A stretch of DNA of 64,000 nucleotides from Stropharia rugosoannulata (taxonomy: Eukaryota > Basidiomycota > Agaricomycetes > Agaricales > Strophariaceae): NCBI GenBank assembly GCA_028532985.1, contig JANCIK010000006.1, positions 3,472,001 to 3,536,000 on the forward strand, read 5' to 3'. The notes beneath the pieces are model-generated. The model was not told the DNA's origin and made no database searches. It saw only the letters and a program-made list of their open reading frames with translations. The position numbers and the translations under genes are program-made. Position 1 is the first letter of the stretch. The number at the start of each line of letters is the position of its first letter. Shown one piece after another: positions 1 to 10,763 of this stretch.

Positions 1-266
1 TTAATTGAAATCATGATTCCGTTACTACTAACTTGTTTGTCCTTTCGGGCTGTATCTATACGAGTTGTAGTGGCGGAACTAGGTAGATGTCTGACGCCGT
101 CATATTATCACAAGATTAACTCGACGGGAGGTACAACTCCCCCATAAGACAATTGTTTCCGAAATGGGATAATATTATAAGACTCCAATTAGTGCTGCGC
201 GAAGATGACTGAGAGCAGACTAATGGTAAAGTATGGTATGTGCTACAAGTTTGCCTTGCTTTCCAT

Positions 267-674
267 TTAGCAAACCGTACCCTTCTCCAGGCACCTGCCG
301 TTGAACCAAGTTTTTAGCTTCAATTATTTGAATAATCGGTAAACTTATCACCCACATCTTGAACTCCGGAGAGAAACCACAGCAATTGCCAGAGAGACCT
401 AATAGTGTTAGTCAACGGTAGTGTCACGCGCTATTATCCAAATATCTCTTTACATTCCTAAGAAATTCTATAAGCAAAAGCTTACAGCGTAAAGTAGTAT
501 ATACTCACATAGTCCTTAGTGCCTAGTTGACATGAGTATCATCAGCAGAAGAATCACCGCACTCGACTGAGTAATTGACGTACATGGTGCATTCAATGGA
601 AGCTTGGACTGCGGTGTAGCAAACGCAGCTTGAATGACTGCGAACAAAAGTACTGCACTGAGATTAATTTGCAT
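267..674 (-). CDS. small secreted cysteine-rich peptide (microexon family, member 1)
   Basis: Five exons on the minus strand are inferred: 584-674, 509-522, 454-457, 356-398 and 267-294, giving 59 aa. Exon 1 encodes a signal peptide (starts MQINLSAVLLFAVIQAAFAT). The mature part is short with six cysteines in the order C-x5-C-x4-CC-x8-C-x6-C, ending on a Cys before TAA. Intron phases 1,0,1,2 match nine other genes in this window, which is the main support. Exon 3 would be only 4 bases, so this piece of the model is the least certain. The six-Cys C-C-CC-C-C order is that of inhibitor cystine knots; a knottin fold is inference. No function is known to me. The start is the first ATG opening directly into the signal peptide. 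Confidence 0.7.
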
Positions 675-1301
675 GGCTTGACTGGTTGTATGCTGGATAC
701 GAGGTAGGCTGTCTGTATAGGATCCACTCCATGGGTCGTTATAAGTAGTATCTGAGTTCCCGAACCCGAATAGAACACGACATCCATTACACATTATAAT
801 TCATCTAAGTACCGGTTACCGTTGATGTCGAAGGGTTCATTGTCGTACCTCTTGGCTGCTGCTGGAAACTGCATTCCCCGATTGTATTAGCCCTTCTGTG
901 GACTTCCGGTGGAATACTCGACTTGTGGGAGGAGCCTTGGCATGCAATGAAACAGGCTCCGTGAGTTTGCCAAGGTAGTATGGTAAGCGCTCTTAGACGC
1001 CGGTGATTTCCGGCGGAGACGGCTAGAGATGGGCACGCCAGCGAGTCGCGGCTCATTTGAGCAACACGTTCGAGTTGCATGCATTCGAGACCGCTCCACG
1101 GAAATTTGTGAGTCCAACTTCTCTTCACTACATACTGGTATTACAGCTTATTACAGTCACGGTCAGGTGAAATCGTCAATGTCAAGTTCCGGTTCTAGCC
1201 TTTGAATTTGAAACTGATTTTCAACGAGAGCAACGGGCCTTTTCATTTAAGTAACCACCAGCCTTCCCACACCTACACCTAATACCATCTGGATCATCAT
1301 T
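675..1301. other. gene-free stretch
   Basis: Intergenic between two divergent genes (small peptide on minus, coiled-coil gene on plus). Short open frames occur here but none has a convincing start, splice signals or recognisable protein. Presumably holds both promoters. Confidence 0.5.
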
Positions 1302-2324
1302 ATGGTTTCCAATCAGCATATCAATTCTGCTTCGGCAGGCCCAAATAATGCTACTTTCCTTGCTGTAGGCCAGCCATCTGATCATATAGGGTTTAATTTG
1401 GGCTGACTTGTCTACTTTAGATAGAGGCTACCCTTAAAAAATATGAGTCAATGCTAGATGCATGCACGGTCGAAATGTCAGAGATGACCACAACGTTATC
1501 CCACTCCGTAAGCAGAATCAATGCATTGGAAACAAAAGTCCTTGTTTTGGAGGCAGATATGAAGGTGCAACGGACCAGAATGAGAGAGTCCGAATCCGAC
1601 CATGCAAAAATCCGCCGAACCTATGACGACCTCCAATATCGCCTCAAACAAGTCGAAGAGAAGAACGATGAACAGAAAGAGACAAATAAGCAGCTGCACC
1701 TCGAACTCAAGGACACCAAATCCAGAATTAGGGAACTAGTGTCCGAAGTCAAGGCCATAAAAGACTCCAACGCGAAAAAAGATAAGATGATTTCGGATCT
1801 GGATAAACCACTGGCCAGCCAGGACACCATTATCGCGAAAATCATGGAGTTGCAGCGGGATGCGAATAGCACGAAAGAGGCTCTCTCTCGGGTAGCCAAG
1901 GTAACAGAGGAGAATTGGCGGCTGTTGACTGCCTCGGTACGTTAATTATCTGGCTTTTGTTGGACCTGCTATGATCATATTCCATCAAAGTCATAGTATA
2001 TACCGTACTTGTCAATCATTTTCTTTTGAATTTCTCTTCACTGATATATAATACATAGCATTACACGCTGGCCGACTTATGTAGACCGGTCTTAATGAGA
2101 TCTTTTTACAGCGCACAGACCATACCGGGGGGAAGAATGCGACAACTAAAAAGACAGACTCGGATGTGAAGAAGCTCCGTGTTCTGCGCGCGAAATACAC
2201 TCACGTTCCGCCAACCCCGGGAAAAATAGGTCCGCAGCAAGTGTATTTGGCGCTGGGGCCTAGAGAGGGGCATTCAGGAAGTGGGGTTAATAGCGACGCA
2301 AGTGATACTTACAGTTATCCTTGA
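1302..2324 (+). CDS. coiled-coil protein of unknown function
   Basis: Three exons fit with phase-0 introns: 1302-1364, 1421-1936 and 2112-2324, giving 263 aa. The middle exon encodes a long heptad-like, Lys/Glu-rich stretch (roughly residues 25-190) typical of a parallel coiled coil. The last exon is basic, then Gly/Ser-rich, and ends in SDASDTYSYP. I recognise no domain. The third exon lies on top of three exons of the peptide gene on the opposite strand (2106-2558), so the two genes would overlap tail to tail with both strands coding. The alternative is that this gene reads through the 1937 donor and stops at 1945, in which case the overlap disappears; a good donor (GTACGT) and acceptor (TTTTACAG) favour the three-exon form. 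Confidence 0.6.
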
Positions 2325-2558
2325 ATTCAGAAGTACATTGGTGATCAAAAATTCATAATTATTGAAGGGTTTAAACGGTTACAGTTGACTTACGACTCCG
2401 TTGGCACCTAAATAGTTGTTTCAGATATTGCAGTACTAAAATCGAAAAAGAGTTTTCTTACAGTGGTAAACAACGCCGCGAGCTTCCTCAGCAGGCATAG
2501 CGGCCACTTGGGCGAGGACAGCGCATAGGGCGGAGAGTGCGAAGAAGATTCTAGCCAT
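2106..2558 (-). CDS. small secreted cysteine-rich peptide (microexon family, member 2)
   Basis: Five exons: 2462-2558, 2394-2407 (14 bases), 2313-2319 (7 bases), 2205-2259 and 2106-2145, giving 70 aa. A signal peptide (MARIFFALSALCAVLAQVAA) is followed by a short acidic spacer and a six-Cys mature region with motifs CPSAKYTCCGP and GGTCRILPPGMVCAL. Cysteine order is C-x6-C-x5-CC-x10-C-x7-C. Intron phases 1,0,1,2 are those of the family. A TATAAAG on the minus strand sits about 50 bases upstream of the ATG. Exons 3-5 overlap a plus-strand coding exon. Secretion is well supported by the leader; function is unknown, with knottin-like peptide, effector or antimicrobial as possibilities. Confidence 0.8.
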
Positions 2559-2608
2559 TGTGCTGCAGGTATGATACAGTAGAATGAAGCACTGACTTTC
2601 TACTGCGT

Positions 2609-2615
2609 CTTTATA
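2609..2615 (-). promoter_or_regulatory. TATA box of peptide member 2
   Basis: TATAAAG on the minus strand, about 50 bases upstream of the ATG at 2558. Similar boxes precede most family members. Confidence 0.45.
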
Positions 2616-3112
2616 GTAAACGAGACAGCCCTACTAAGTTCCGAGTGCCAAGTGCGTTCCAGATTTCTGTCATCAAAGTTTCCCAGTATAAAGTCTTATA
2701 AAGTCTTGGAAAGGGTGGATGTTACGTGAAGACCAGATATAGAAGCTCGACGTTGAAGCCCTATTGGAGAATATGAAGCCTCGACGTCTCGACCTTGATC
2801 TCCGCATGTGTAGTCATGTATACCCATTTTTTTTCGGTGACCACAGGGTGTCCGCAATTACTGGTATGCACCCCGATATTTTCCTAAGCAAGTGTTACAA
2901 GTTTGAGAGAGCACCGGACTGCGCAATGGACCCTCGACAGCTCAATCATGATAGCGTAAGATGATACACTGGCAGGAAGAAAGGCAACATAAGCTTCACG
3001 TCCCAGTACTTTATTTCTTACATGTGAGTACAGACTACTATGGTGTATGTGTATGTCAAGCTCGTTTAGAATAGCTACAATGGACAAACTTCAAATGTAC
3101 CAGGCTGGCAGC

Positions 3113-3616
3113 TTATGAATTAATAAGTGCCAGTCTGTTAGTATGCATTCTGTCAGTGATTTGGTAAATCGGCGTCATACCTTCCGCTGAGGATGTTAGG
3201 TTGTGAAGGACTTGTCATCGCCATAAACATAGGGCAGCAGCGAAATCCTGTCGGGCCTACATATCCATTATTTCATCAGTTCACGCGCGCTTATCCGAGT
3301 ACGTTAGGTGCTGTATATTGCCTTACATTTCAAGTCCTGGATAAGATTAGACGGTTGGTGCAAGCCATCAGTCTCGTGGAAAATAGTAAAAGTATGCCTT
3401 CATCGCACCTGTGGTCCGCCACCTGTATAAACAATTCGAAGCGTCAGCACAATCTGTAATTTTTTTCGAATGCATCTGTGAATGCTTCTTACATCCGAGA
3501 GAGGCTCGAGCGCTAATTTCCTGTGCATTACTGGCTTGAACTTGAGGGGCTGCAGAGGCAGTGTGTCTGGTGAGCCACAAGGCGGCGAGTACGACAGACT
3601 TCAATGCTATCTGCAT
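3113..3616 (-). CDS. small secreted cysteine-rich peptide (member 3), 3' end probably damaged
   Basis: Exon 1 (3493-3616) encodes a signal peptide starting MQIALKSVVLAALWLTRHT and a spacer. Exon 2 (3409-3422, 14 bases) and exon 3 (3327-3336, 10 bases) have exactly the family sizes and phases and encode CGGPQ and DLK. Exon 4 begins at 3256 with CPTGFRCCP, the family CC motif. After that the fit fails: the next acceptor reads AG|AATGC, one base longer than the AG|nTGC of the other members, so the last two cysteines are lost in the frame that ends at 3113. I read this as a frameshifted or decaying copy, but an unrecognised splice choice could rescue it. The 3' coordinate is approximate. Confidence 0.5.
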
Positions 3617-4288
3617 TATTCGAGCTTGGTAATCTATAGAATTTTTTTTTGCTTTCCTTCTCTCTCGAGCTATGCTTTATGTATGTAACTGTTGATACGC
3701 ATCGATTGCGGTTCTGCTCAGCTGGACGCGGTGCGGCGGTGGAGATCGCTCATACGTCAATATAGACAGCGAGCAGGATAGAGACGTGTGTCTGAACGTC
3801 CATTAAAAAAATCAATTCCAAAAAGCTTCACATACAGGGATTGACTACAGATACCTGCCCTCCTGCAGCGATAGGAATAAGGTTACGTTCAGAGATGTGA
3901 GCCCGGCAAATGGTGATCTATAAATAGAACTGCTTTTCAGAGAAGCTGGTAAGTGTCTTATGAAACCAAGTCGGCCCTCAGCCACTTAGTTTGACATATA
4001 TATGTCTAGACTACAGTTGATACATGTAGTGAATATGTTTCAGAGAGACGCCCAGCGGCAGCATAGTAGTGACAACAGATAACTGCGCTATGATCCAGGA
4101 CTTGTTCGGGACAGAATTTGGCATATTCTTGTCTCCCTGGAATAGGGAACCAGCGACAGTCACGGTGTCTCATAGACGTCGTCTCGACTTCAGTACTTCA
4201 ATCCTCAGAGCCACATCAGCTCTAAGGGAACGACATACTCCTTTCAGGAATTTGAGTAGTGATATCTTGAGATACCATGTTCCAAGGG

Positions 4289-4295
4289 TATAAAT
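4289..4295 (+). promoter_or_regulatory. TATA box of peptide member 4
   Basis: TATAAAT about 120 bases upstream of the ATG at 4412. Confidence 0.4.
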
Positions 4296-4411
4296 AATAA
4301 GACTGCTATCAGAGAATCGAACTATAAGAGTGAGGCGGTCAGTCTAGGAGCATTAGAATACATATTACACAAAGTATCTGCAACTCTGAACACTTAGCAT
4401 CCACATACGAT

Positions 4412-4917
4412 ATGCGATTCGTTTTTATCCCCTTAGCTTTCTTTTGGGCTCTGCAGGCAACCACAGCCTCACAAATTCCGCGTTCCCTCATTGGAGGCCC
4501 TGTAAAGGCGTCCTTTACCCCTTCTCCAACGTCTGACAGGACAGCTGCGTCAAGCTCGCCAACCGTAGTACCTTTGCAATGCATATTCCGTAAGTCATTT
4601 TCTCTGTGAACTTATATCCCAGGCATTGAATCTACAATTATTAGCCCCCAAACTTGTAAGTACATTCCCTCAATAGCAGTCCTGTACTCAGCACCGAATG
4701 TGCTTGTAGCCAATTGCGATCCAACATTGTAAGAAATTATAGTTTCCTAAGTGATTATTCCCTCTCTCATAGGGCTTTCATATGATGTAGGTCCGGACGG
4801 TACTGAATGTTGCATCAAAACGGGCACGTAAGTGCACAGGAGTCCTTAGGCCTTACAGCTGAAGTAACAGACTTATCACTTGATAATAGCTGCTTGCCGA
4901 CTAGCGCCTGTGCATAG
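4412..4917 (+). CDS. small secreted cysteine-rich peptide (member 4), with Ser/Thr/Pro linker
   Basis: Five exons are inferred: 4412-4589, 4645-4655 (11 bases), 4710-4728, 4791-4827 and 4890-4917, giving 90 aa. The signal peptide starts MRFVFIPLAFFWALQATTAS. A Ser/Thr/Pro-rich linker (SFTPSPTSDRTAASSSP), likely O-glycosylated, separates it from a C-terminal cysteine module containing CPDGTECC and TCLPTSACA. Phases 1,0,1,2 agree with the family. The longer linker sets this gene and its tandem neighbour at 5586 apart as a subfamily. The two microexons are supported mainly because the same splice choices keep frame in both copies. Function unknown. Confidence 0.65.
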
Positions 4918-5520
4918 ACTCTTGTCAATGGCGAAGCCTGTGACGCTGGTGTAAGTTTAATATCGTCCCCAAACATTAAAGGGAGATACTCACACAAAAA
5001 TTAAAATATTAAAAGGCTCAGAGATTTGGTTAAACCGATGTCAAAGCTGGCTGCGATGGGGTTTAGAGGCTCTGAATAAACGTTTCTGGCCATTAGAGCA
5101 CTTCGCACTTTAGAGTACACTTAGTAGTAAATTTGTTTCAGAGCAACGCCCAGCTGACAATAAGTATAGCTGCAGGTTAGAAGCGGCAATAGATGACTGC
5201 GCTTATTCGGGACAGAACTTCGCGTCTCCTTGTCTCCCTGGAACGTGAACATGAACTCCAACATCAGTGTCTCACAGACGCTTCGCTAACTGCAGGGCGC
5301 TTACCCCATTGGTCGTAACAAGTACTTCCGTCATCTGGATGTGCCACATCAGTTCCGAAGAAACAACATACTCCTTTCAGGTAATTTATTAGTGAGATCT
5401 CTAGGCACTATTTCCGAAAGGTATCACATTACTATCAGAAAAACCAAGCGCCGTTTGTCCTTATTCATTACGCAGTTCGACGTAGAGCTCTATTGATAGC
5501 CTTCGAACGGTGGGATATCA

Positions 5521-5526
5521 TATAAG
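5521..5526 (+). promoter_or_regulatory. TATA box of peptide member 5
   Basis: TATAAG about 60 bases upstream of the ATG at 5586. Confidence 0.35.
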
Positions 5527-5585
5527 AATGAGCTTACAGCGACGAGCATCGACAGGAATCGCCTTACCCTTAGCAATCACGATCA

Positions 5586-6077
5586 ATGCAGCTTTCTTTT
5601 GTTGCCCTGGGTTTCTTTTGCGCTTTCCAGGCAACCGCAGCCTCACAAATTCCGCGCTCACTCATAGGAGGTCCTGTGACGGCACCCTTTACCCCTTCTC
5701 CAACGTCTGACAGCACAACTGCGTCAAGCTCACCAACCACGCCTATATTCTGCGTATTCCGTATGTTGCCTTCTCTCTACATGTTTTGTATTTCAAGTAC
5801 TGACTCTAGAGAACAAGCTCCAATTCTCGTAAGTTCATTCCATCAATAAAAGTCTTATACTTAGCGGCTTCGCTGGTAGCCAATTGAGGTCAGATGTAAG
5901 ATGTGCCCGTTTCCGAGCGGTTAATGGTCGTCTCACAGATTACTCATATGATGTAGGTCCGGACGGCACTGAATGCTGCACTACAACGCGCACGTAAGTG
6001 CACAAAAGTCCTTACATCTGGGGCAACAGGACTTATGCGTTGATGTCAGTTGCGTGCCCATTGGCACTTGTGCATAG
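5586..6077 (+). CDS. small secreted cysteine-rich peptide (member 5), tandem paralogue of member 4
   Basis: Five exons: 5586-5760, 5818-5828 (11 bases), 5880-5895 (16 bases), 5957-5993 and 6050-6077, giving 88 aa. It shares the segment SQIPRSLIGGPV and the Ser/Thr/Pro linker with the gene at 4412, and ends CPDGTECC then TCVPIGTCA. The two leader peptides are strongly alike and the frame is kept in both, so both copies appear to be under selection. An unspliced reading runs past the first donor to 5849 but loses the cysteine module, so I prefer the spliced model. Confidence 0.65.
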
Positions 6078-6626
6078 ACTCGAGTCTGCCAATGTCGTGC
6101 TGCCACTTGGTCAATAGCTACGACTCGCCAGTGAGTTCAATACCGTCTCTCAATGTTATGGGAAAGTACTCACAGAAAGTTGAGAGGTTAACAAGCAGAT
6201 TAGACCGACTTCAAAGCTGTCCGCGAGGGGTTTGGATATATATAAAATTGAATAAATTCTTTCTGCTCTTCCCAGTTGATTAGGATGTGAATCACGGTGA
6301 AATCAGACATTGTTCCGGAAACTGTTGGACTGTTGTGACCCCAGTGCGTGAAATTATACATGACAAGAATATCCAGTAGAGCAAGCAGCCTCTTCAAGCA
6401 AAGTACATGGTCAACCAGAAGGTGTCCTGAAATGTCATGGAAAGACGTACTAGTTGCGTTGAAGCATAGCATTATGTAATCACTCCAATAAACGCCATCA
6501 CATGACCGTCGCGTCCTACGGTTTGGTTGTTATCAACGCCGGTTAGCTCTGCCACGAACAGGCAATTCTATAATAACAGACCTTACTTCTAAGGCTACCA
6601 GTTAACCTGGCGGCTGGGATACACGA
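6078..6626. other. gene-free stretch
   Basis: The end of the tandem duplication, then the promoter side of the kinesin gene. No convincing coding or RNA feature seen. Confidence 0.5.
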
Positions 6627-9157
6627 ATGTCAAGACTACCTCGACTACGGAGTTCTTCTCCGGACAGAAACCACCTCGACACTCACGCAGGACCTTCATT
6701 GCCTTCAAGAATGGCTTCGACTAGCTTAAAGCGCAAGGCCATCATGGAAGAGGACGAGGAAGCACTGGACCAGCCTAGGAAACTTCCAGCAATTGGAGTC
6801 TCTAGACCTGGCAGACCACTTCAACCGACTCGAACAGCAACGAACGTCACAACTCGCGGCGTTGTACCGAAGCCACTTACTCGACCAAAGGCGCCTACAC
6901 TAACCCGGTCCACAAGAGGCACGAGTGCACCGCCGACCACCTCCAAACCTCCCGCCAAACCGTCTGCACCGTCACGAGTTGCTCCAGGCAGAACGGTCGC
7001 AACTACTCGAGCGACGGCTGGGCGGGGAATGGACGAGAAACGGTTGAACGACCTCCAGACGCAACTCACGTCCATTGAAGAGGCGAGGGCTGCAGATGCT
7101 GCTCGATTGGCAGCAGATATGGAAGCTGAGCGTAACAAGGTTGCAGAGCTCCAGAACAACCACATGGCGCTATCGCGAGAGCTTGCGGCAGCCAAGTCAC
7201 AAGAACTAAACCAACGACGCGAACTTGTTCACTTTTCGGATGAGATTGAAAACTTGAAGAAGAAGCACAGTCGCGAAGTTATGGATTTGGAGATGGACGT
7301 CAAAAAGCGCGACAGGGAAATACGCGAGGTCACTGAGGACTTACGAATCTGCAGGAGCGACCTAGAGAGGGAGCGCGAGACCGTATCTGCGCTGAAAAAC
7401 ACCATATCACACCAGTCGACCGCCCATCTGACACTTACCACCCAGAACCATGCACTGGAAGCACAGTCGACCGCCCTACAATCCCAAATCGACACATATG
7501 CCCGTACGGTATCCGAGCTGACGCTCAAACTAGAATCAGCGCAACGGCAAGTTGAGGATTTGAAGAAGGAAGCTATGGAAAGCGAGCTCGTCCGGCGGAA
7601 ACTGCACAACATGGTACAGGAGTTGAAAGGAAACATTCGTGTCTTTTGCCGTGTCCGTCCTGTACTCCCGTCAGATGTTACCACATACGCCGGATCCCTT
7701 TCGTCGTCTGGTTCGGGCTCGAATCGCTCAGATGGCAACATAGACTACGAAAAAGCGAGAGGGGAGCTACAGGCAAACCTATCCTACCCTGACGCCCGAG
7801 ATCATAAGGAGATTGTGGTCGAATCGTCTTCTTCCAGTGCGACTGGGCAGGAGAGAAAGGAAGTCTACAACTTCGGGTTTGATCGTGTACGTATTTTTCC
7901 AACTCATTATCTTCAAATCTAAATCGTCATCCTCAGGTATTCGAACCCGAGTCTACTCAGGGAGAAGTATTTGAAGAAATATCTCAGCTCGCCCAGAGCT
8001 GCGTAGACGGTTATAACGTTTGCATATTTGCCTACGGTCAGACGGGATCAGGTAAATCGTTTACTATGGAGGGCGGATCGGTAAGTCATTAATGGCCTTT
8101 TCTTGTGTATTTATCTGACTATTTCGGCTAGTCTGAGGCTAGTGCCGGCATGATCCCCAGAGCTGTTGAGCAAGTATTCCGTGTTGCATCAGATATGAAG
8201 ACGAGAGGCTGGTTGTACACAATAGAAGGTCAATTCTTGGAAATCGTAAGTATCGTTTGGTTCAGTTTTTTTAGTGCATCTCGTTCGCGGCTCATTCGTT
8301 GATAGTACAACGAAACCATCAACGACCTTTTGGGCAAGGGGGAGTTCGATAAGAAAAAGCATGAAATCAAGCATGATGCGAAAACAGGCTCTACGCGAGT
8401 CACAGACGTCGAAGTAGTTAGCCTAACTTCCCCATCGCAGGTGCGCTCCCTCCTAGCAATCGCACAATCCCGCCGCAGCGTCGCAGCTACTATGATGAAC
8501 GAACGTTCCTCTCGATCACATTCGGTTTTTACACTGCGCATCAGTGGTGTCAATGTGGGGATTGATGGCTGCCCGGGCACCGGAGAACGGTGCGAAGGTA
8601 GCTTGAACCTGGTTGATTTGGCCGGAAGCGAGCGACTCAACGTCAGCTTTGCGAATGGCGCGGACAAGGAACGAGTCAGGGAGACGCAGAATATTAACAG
8701 AAGTCTAAGCGCCCTGGGAGATGTCATCGCTGCCCTGGGAGAAAAGGGGGAGAAGGGGGGTGATAAGCATATCCCGTATAGGAATTCAAAGGTACGTTCG
8801 CGGATCTTGGTCGTACAGCACGCTGCTGACAGCTGTTCATCTCCATGATCGCCATTTGCACAGCTAACGTACCTGCTCCAAAACTCATTGAGTGGTAATT
8901 CGAAAACATTGGTCGGTGTATTCTTGCTTTGCTGCCGGATAAATTGGGAGGCTGATACACATCTATTTGGCCCTCAGATGGTCCTCAACCTGTCGCCACT
9001 CGCTGCCCATCTGCAGGAGTCGTTGACGTCGCTGAGATTCGCGACGAAGGTACGGAGATAGGTCCGGTCTCCGGTATGCATGCACTGACTGACTCGTGGT
9101 ACGCAGGTCAACAACACCATGATTGGGACTGCGAAGAAGCAAAACAAGGCTTCATGA
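6627..9157 (+). CDS. kinesin-14 family motor protein (C-terminal motor, Kar3/KlpA type)
   Basis: Seven exons, all joined by phase-0 introns (6627-7886, 7937-8080, 8132-8245, 8306-8791, 8864-8911, 8978-9049, 9107-9157), give 724 aa. The N-terminus is basic and Ser/Pro-rich, as in microtubule-binding tails. Residues about 135-325 form a coiled coil. The kinesin-14 neck ([14 protein letters not shown]) precedes the motor. Motor motifs present are the P-loop [12 protein letters not shown], switch [12 protein letters not shown], switch [10 protein letters not shown] and the [14 protein letters not shown] end. These proteins are minus-end-directed and act in spindle assembly, nuclear positioning and karyogamy. 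The order tail, coiled coil, neck, motor excludes plus-end N-terminal kinesins. The protein ends soon after the motor, as is normal for the class. Confidence 0.95.
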
Positions 9158-9879
9158 TCGCTTCTCTAGTTCAACAGATGCCAGGCGCGCACCGGACTCT
9201 CAGTCCCATGTACACTGTAACCTGATTACCTTTTTCTTGTTTCATACTCCATCTCAGGTGCTCGAGCGAAACCCTTTCTGCCTTCTCACGTCTTCGCTCT
9301 TGTTTTAATATATTTATTTTTTGTATCGGCACTCGCCTTTTCGGGGTCCAGTACTTATGTCGTCCGCGCATTATTACGGCATTCTGAGGCACGCGCGCTG
9401 AAAGCCATGGATCATATGTAGATGTGTACCTCCAGCTCCATAGCGCCCACGTCAGCCGCGGCCATCGCACCCTCATAAACATTTGGTGATCATTCATTGA
9501 TTATTCAGAGTCGGACTAACATCGGACTGTGTTCTACTCCTTTCAGTTCAAGTACTCGGGATTTCAGGGAAGAATATGTTTAGGAACTCTGTCGAACTGT
9601 CGGCGTAAAACGCGAATACTTCATACTCCACAAGGAGCTTGCCCACATATTTCGACCAGGTCTGCCTAAAACTGAGAACTACATCCGTTAATACTTTTCA
9701 CCCGATGAAAAGACTCCCATGGGGTGTCAATTTTGTTGCCTCCATTCTGGTATAGTTTCAAATAACGTTCTCAAGGTCGAGTTATCTTGTAGTCCCGTAG
9801 ATATAAATGCTATTTACCTAGCTTGTGCACAATTGACTTCTGTGGAGTTCCTGCAACCCTCCTTCATCAAGCGATTCTC
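9158..9879. other. gene-free stretch
   Basis: 3' flank of the kinesin gene and the promoter side of peptide member 6. Nothing else supported. Confidence 0.5.
9802..9807 (+). promoter_or_regulatory. TATA box of peptide member 6
   Basis: TATAAA about 75 bases upstream of the ATG at 9880. Confidence 0.45.
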
Positions 9880-10343
9880 ATGAACCCTAAACTCAGTGCA
9901 CGTTTCTCGGTGTTCTTTGTGGCATTATTTGCCACCCCAGCTCTTTGCGTCCCTGGTCCCCAGGGGGGATCGGGTGTTATCCACTGTAAGTTCATGTTTA
10001 AGACTGTATCATTCTAGCAACCATCCTAACTACGCCGTAATCAGGCCCTCCACCGGTAAATATGGCTCGAGTCTCGTTCAGTCCCTTCTGATGCTGATTG
10101 ATTCTGGGTGCGCTTTCGCCGGTATGATTAGAACTTAACATGTGAGAAACAAAAATTCCGCATGAATTTTAACCATTAACTGACATCATCCTATTAGGTC
10201 CCACTGGACTTGTGTGCTGTGGCCCTCTGTCTGCTACGACGGGTGGAGTGTACGTCTCTTTTTACTGCTACTGAATCAAAGTCACTGATGCTGAGAACTT
10301 GGGTTGCAGATGTGTTCCAGAAGGGGGACCATGTGCACGCTAG
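9880..10343 (+). CDS. small secreted cysteine-rich peptide (member 6)
   Basis: Five exons: 9880-9985, 10045-10055 (11 bases), 10132-10141 (10 bases), 10198-10249 and 10310-10343, giving 70 aa. Signal peptide (starts MNPKLSARFSVFFVALFATP), then a Gly-rich spacer and six cysteines: CPPP, NLTCPTGLVCCGP and GGVCVPEGGPC. The Asn in NLT is a possible N-glycosylation site. Phases 1,0,1,2 as in the family. This gene and the next two (10764 and 12300) lie in the same direction and form the tightest part of the cluster. Function unknown. Confidence 0.75.
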
Positions 10344-10693
10344 TAGTACTTTCAGTACTGTACCTCTTGGTGCCAGGATTTCCGTGGTGTAGAATATTAG
10401 TAATTGAATTAAGTACTTGGATGTCATGATTACAGCCCTTCAGTGACTATAGCTATAGTTGCCTCTAAGAGGACCCAAGGTGCTGAGGAGTACAGGGAGA
10501 CTTAATGAGATGTTACAGTGTCTGTTCTTTTTGAGATTGACTCATTCTCGTATCTCTGTGTCCCTTGAATTTTACATACAGGCCCTTAGCGTCGCCGCAT
10601 AAAACGTACCTAAGTTACGGGCGATGGATACCAATGCGTAGATTCTGCTAACGAGCCTGACAGAAACTGGCTAAAATTAGTTCTGCTTAATCG

Positions 10694-10700
10694 TATAAAA
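10694..10700 (+). promoter_or_regulatory. TATA box of peptide member 7
   Basis: TATAAAA about 65 bases upstream of the ATG at 10764. Confidence 0.5.
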
Positions 10701-10763
10701 TATCCTGAAGAATGAGGAGGCGCTCCTCACGTTCAAGTTTACCAAGTACGATCATCCGACATA

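Larger units (their letters stand above)
4026..6236. repeat. tandem duplication of about 1.1 kb carrying two peptide genes
   Basis: The unit at about 4026-5073 is repeated in direct orientation at about 5127-6236. Matching landmarks are a GTTTCAGAG.-ACGCCCAGC segment at the left (about 4035 and 5138), the two signal-peptide exons, the GTCCGGACGG.ACTGAATG exon (4791 and 5957) and a shared 3' tail around AAAGCTG.C.GCGA (5044 and 6212). Many substitutions and small indels separate the copies, so the duplication is not recent. Confidence 0.75.

Noticed and set aside
7229..7741. 170-codon minus-strand frame inside the kinesin gene
   Set aside because: Shadow of the coiled-coil coding sequence; translation is Ser/Arg-rich without any domain.
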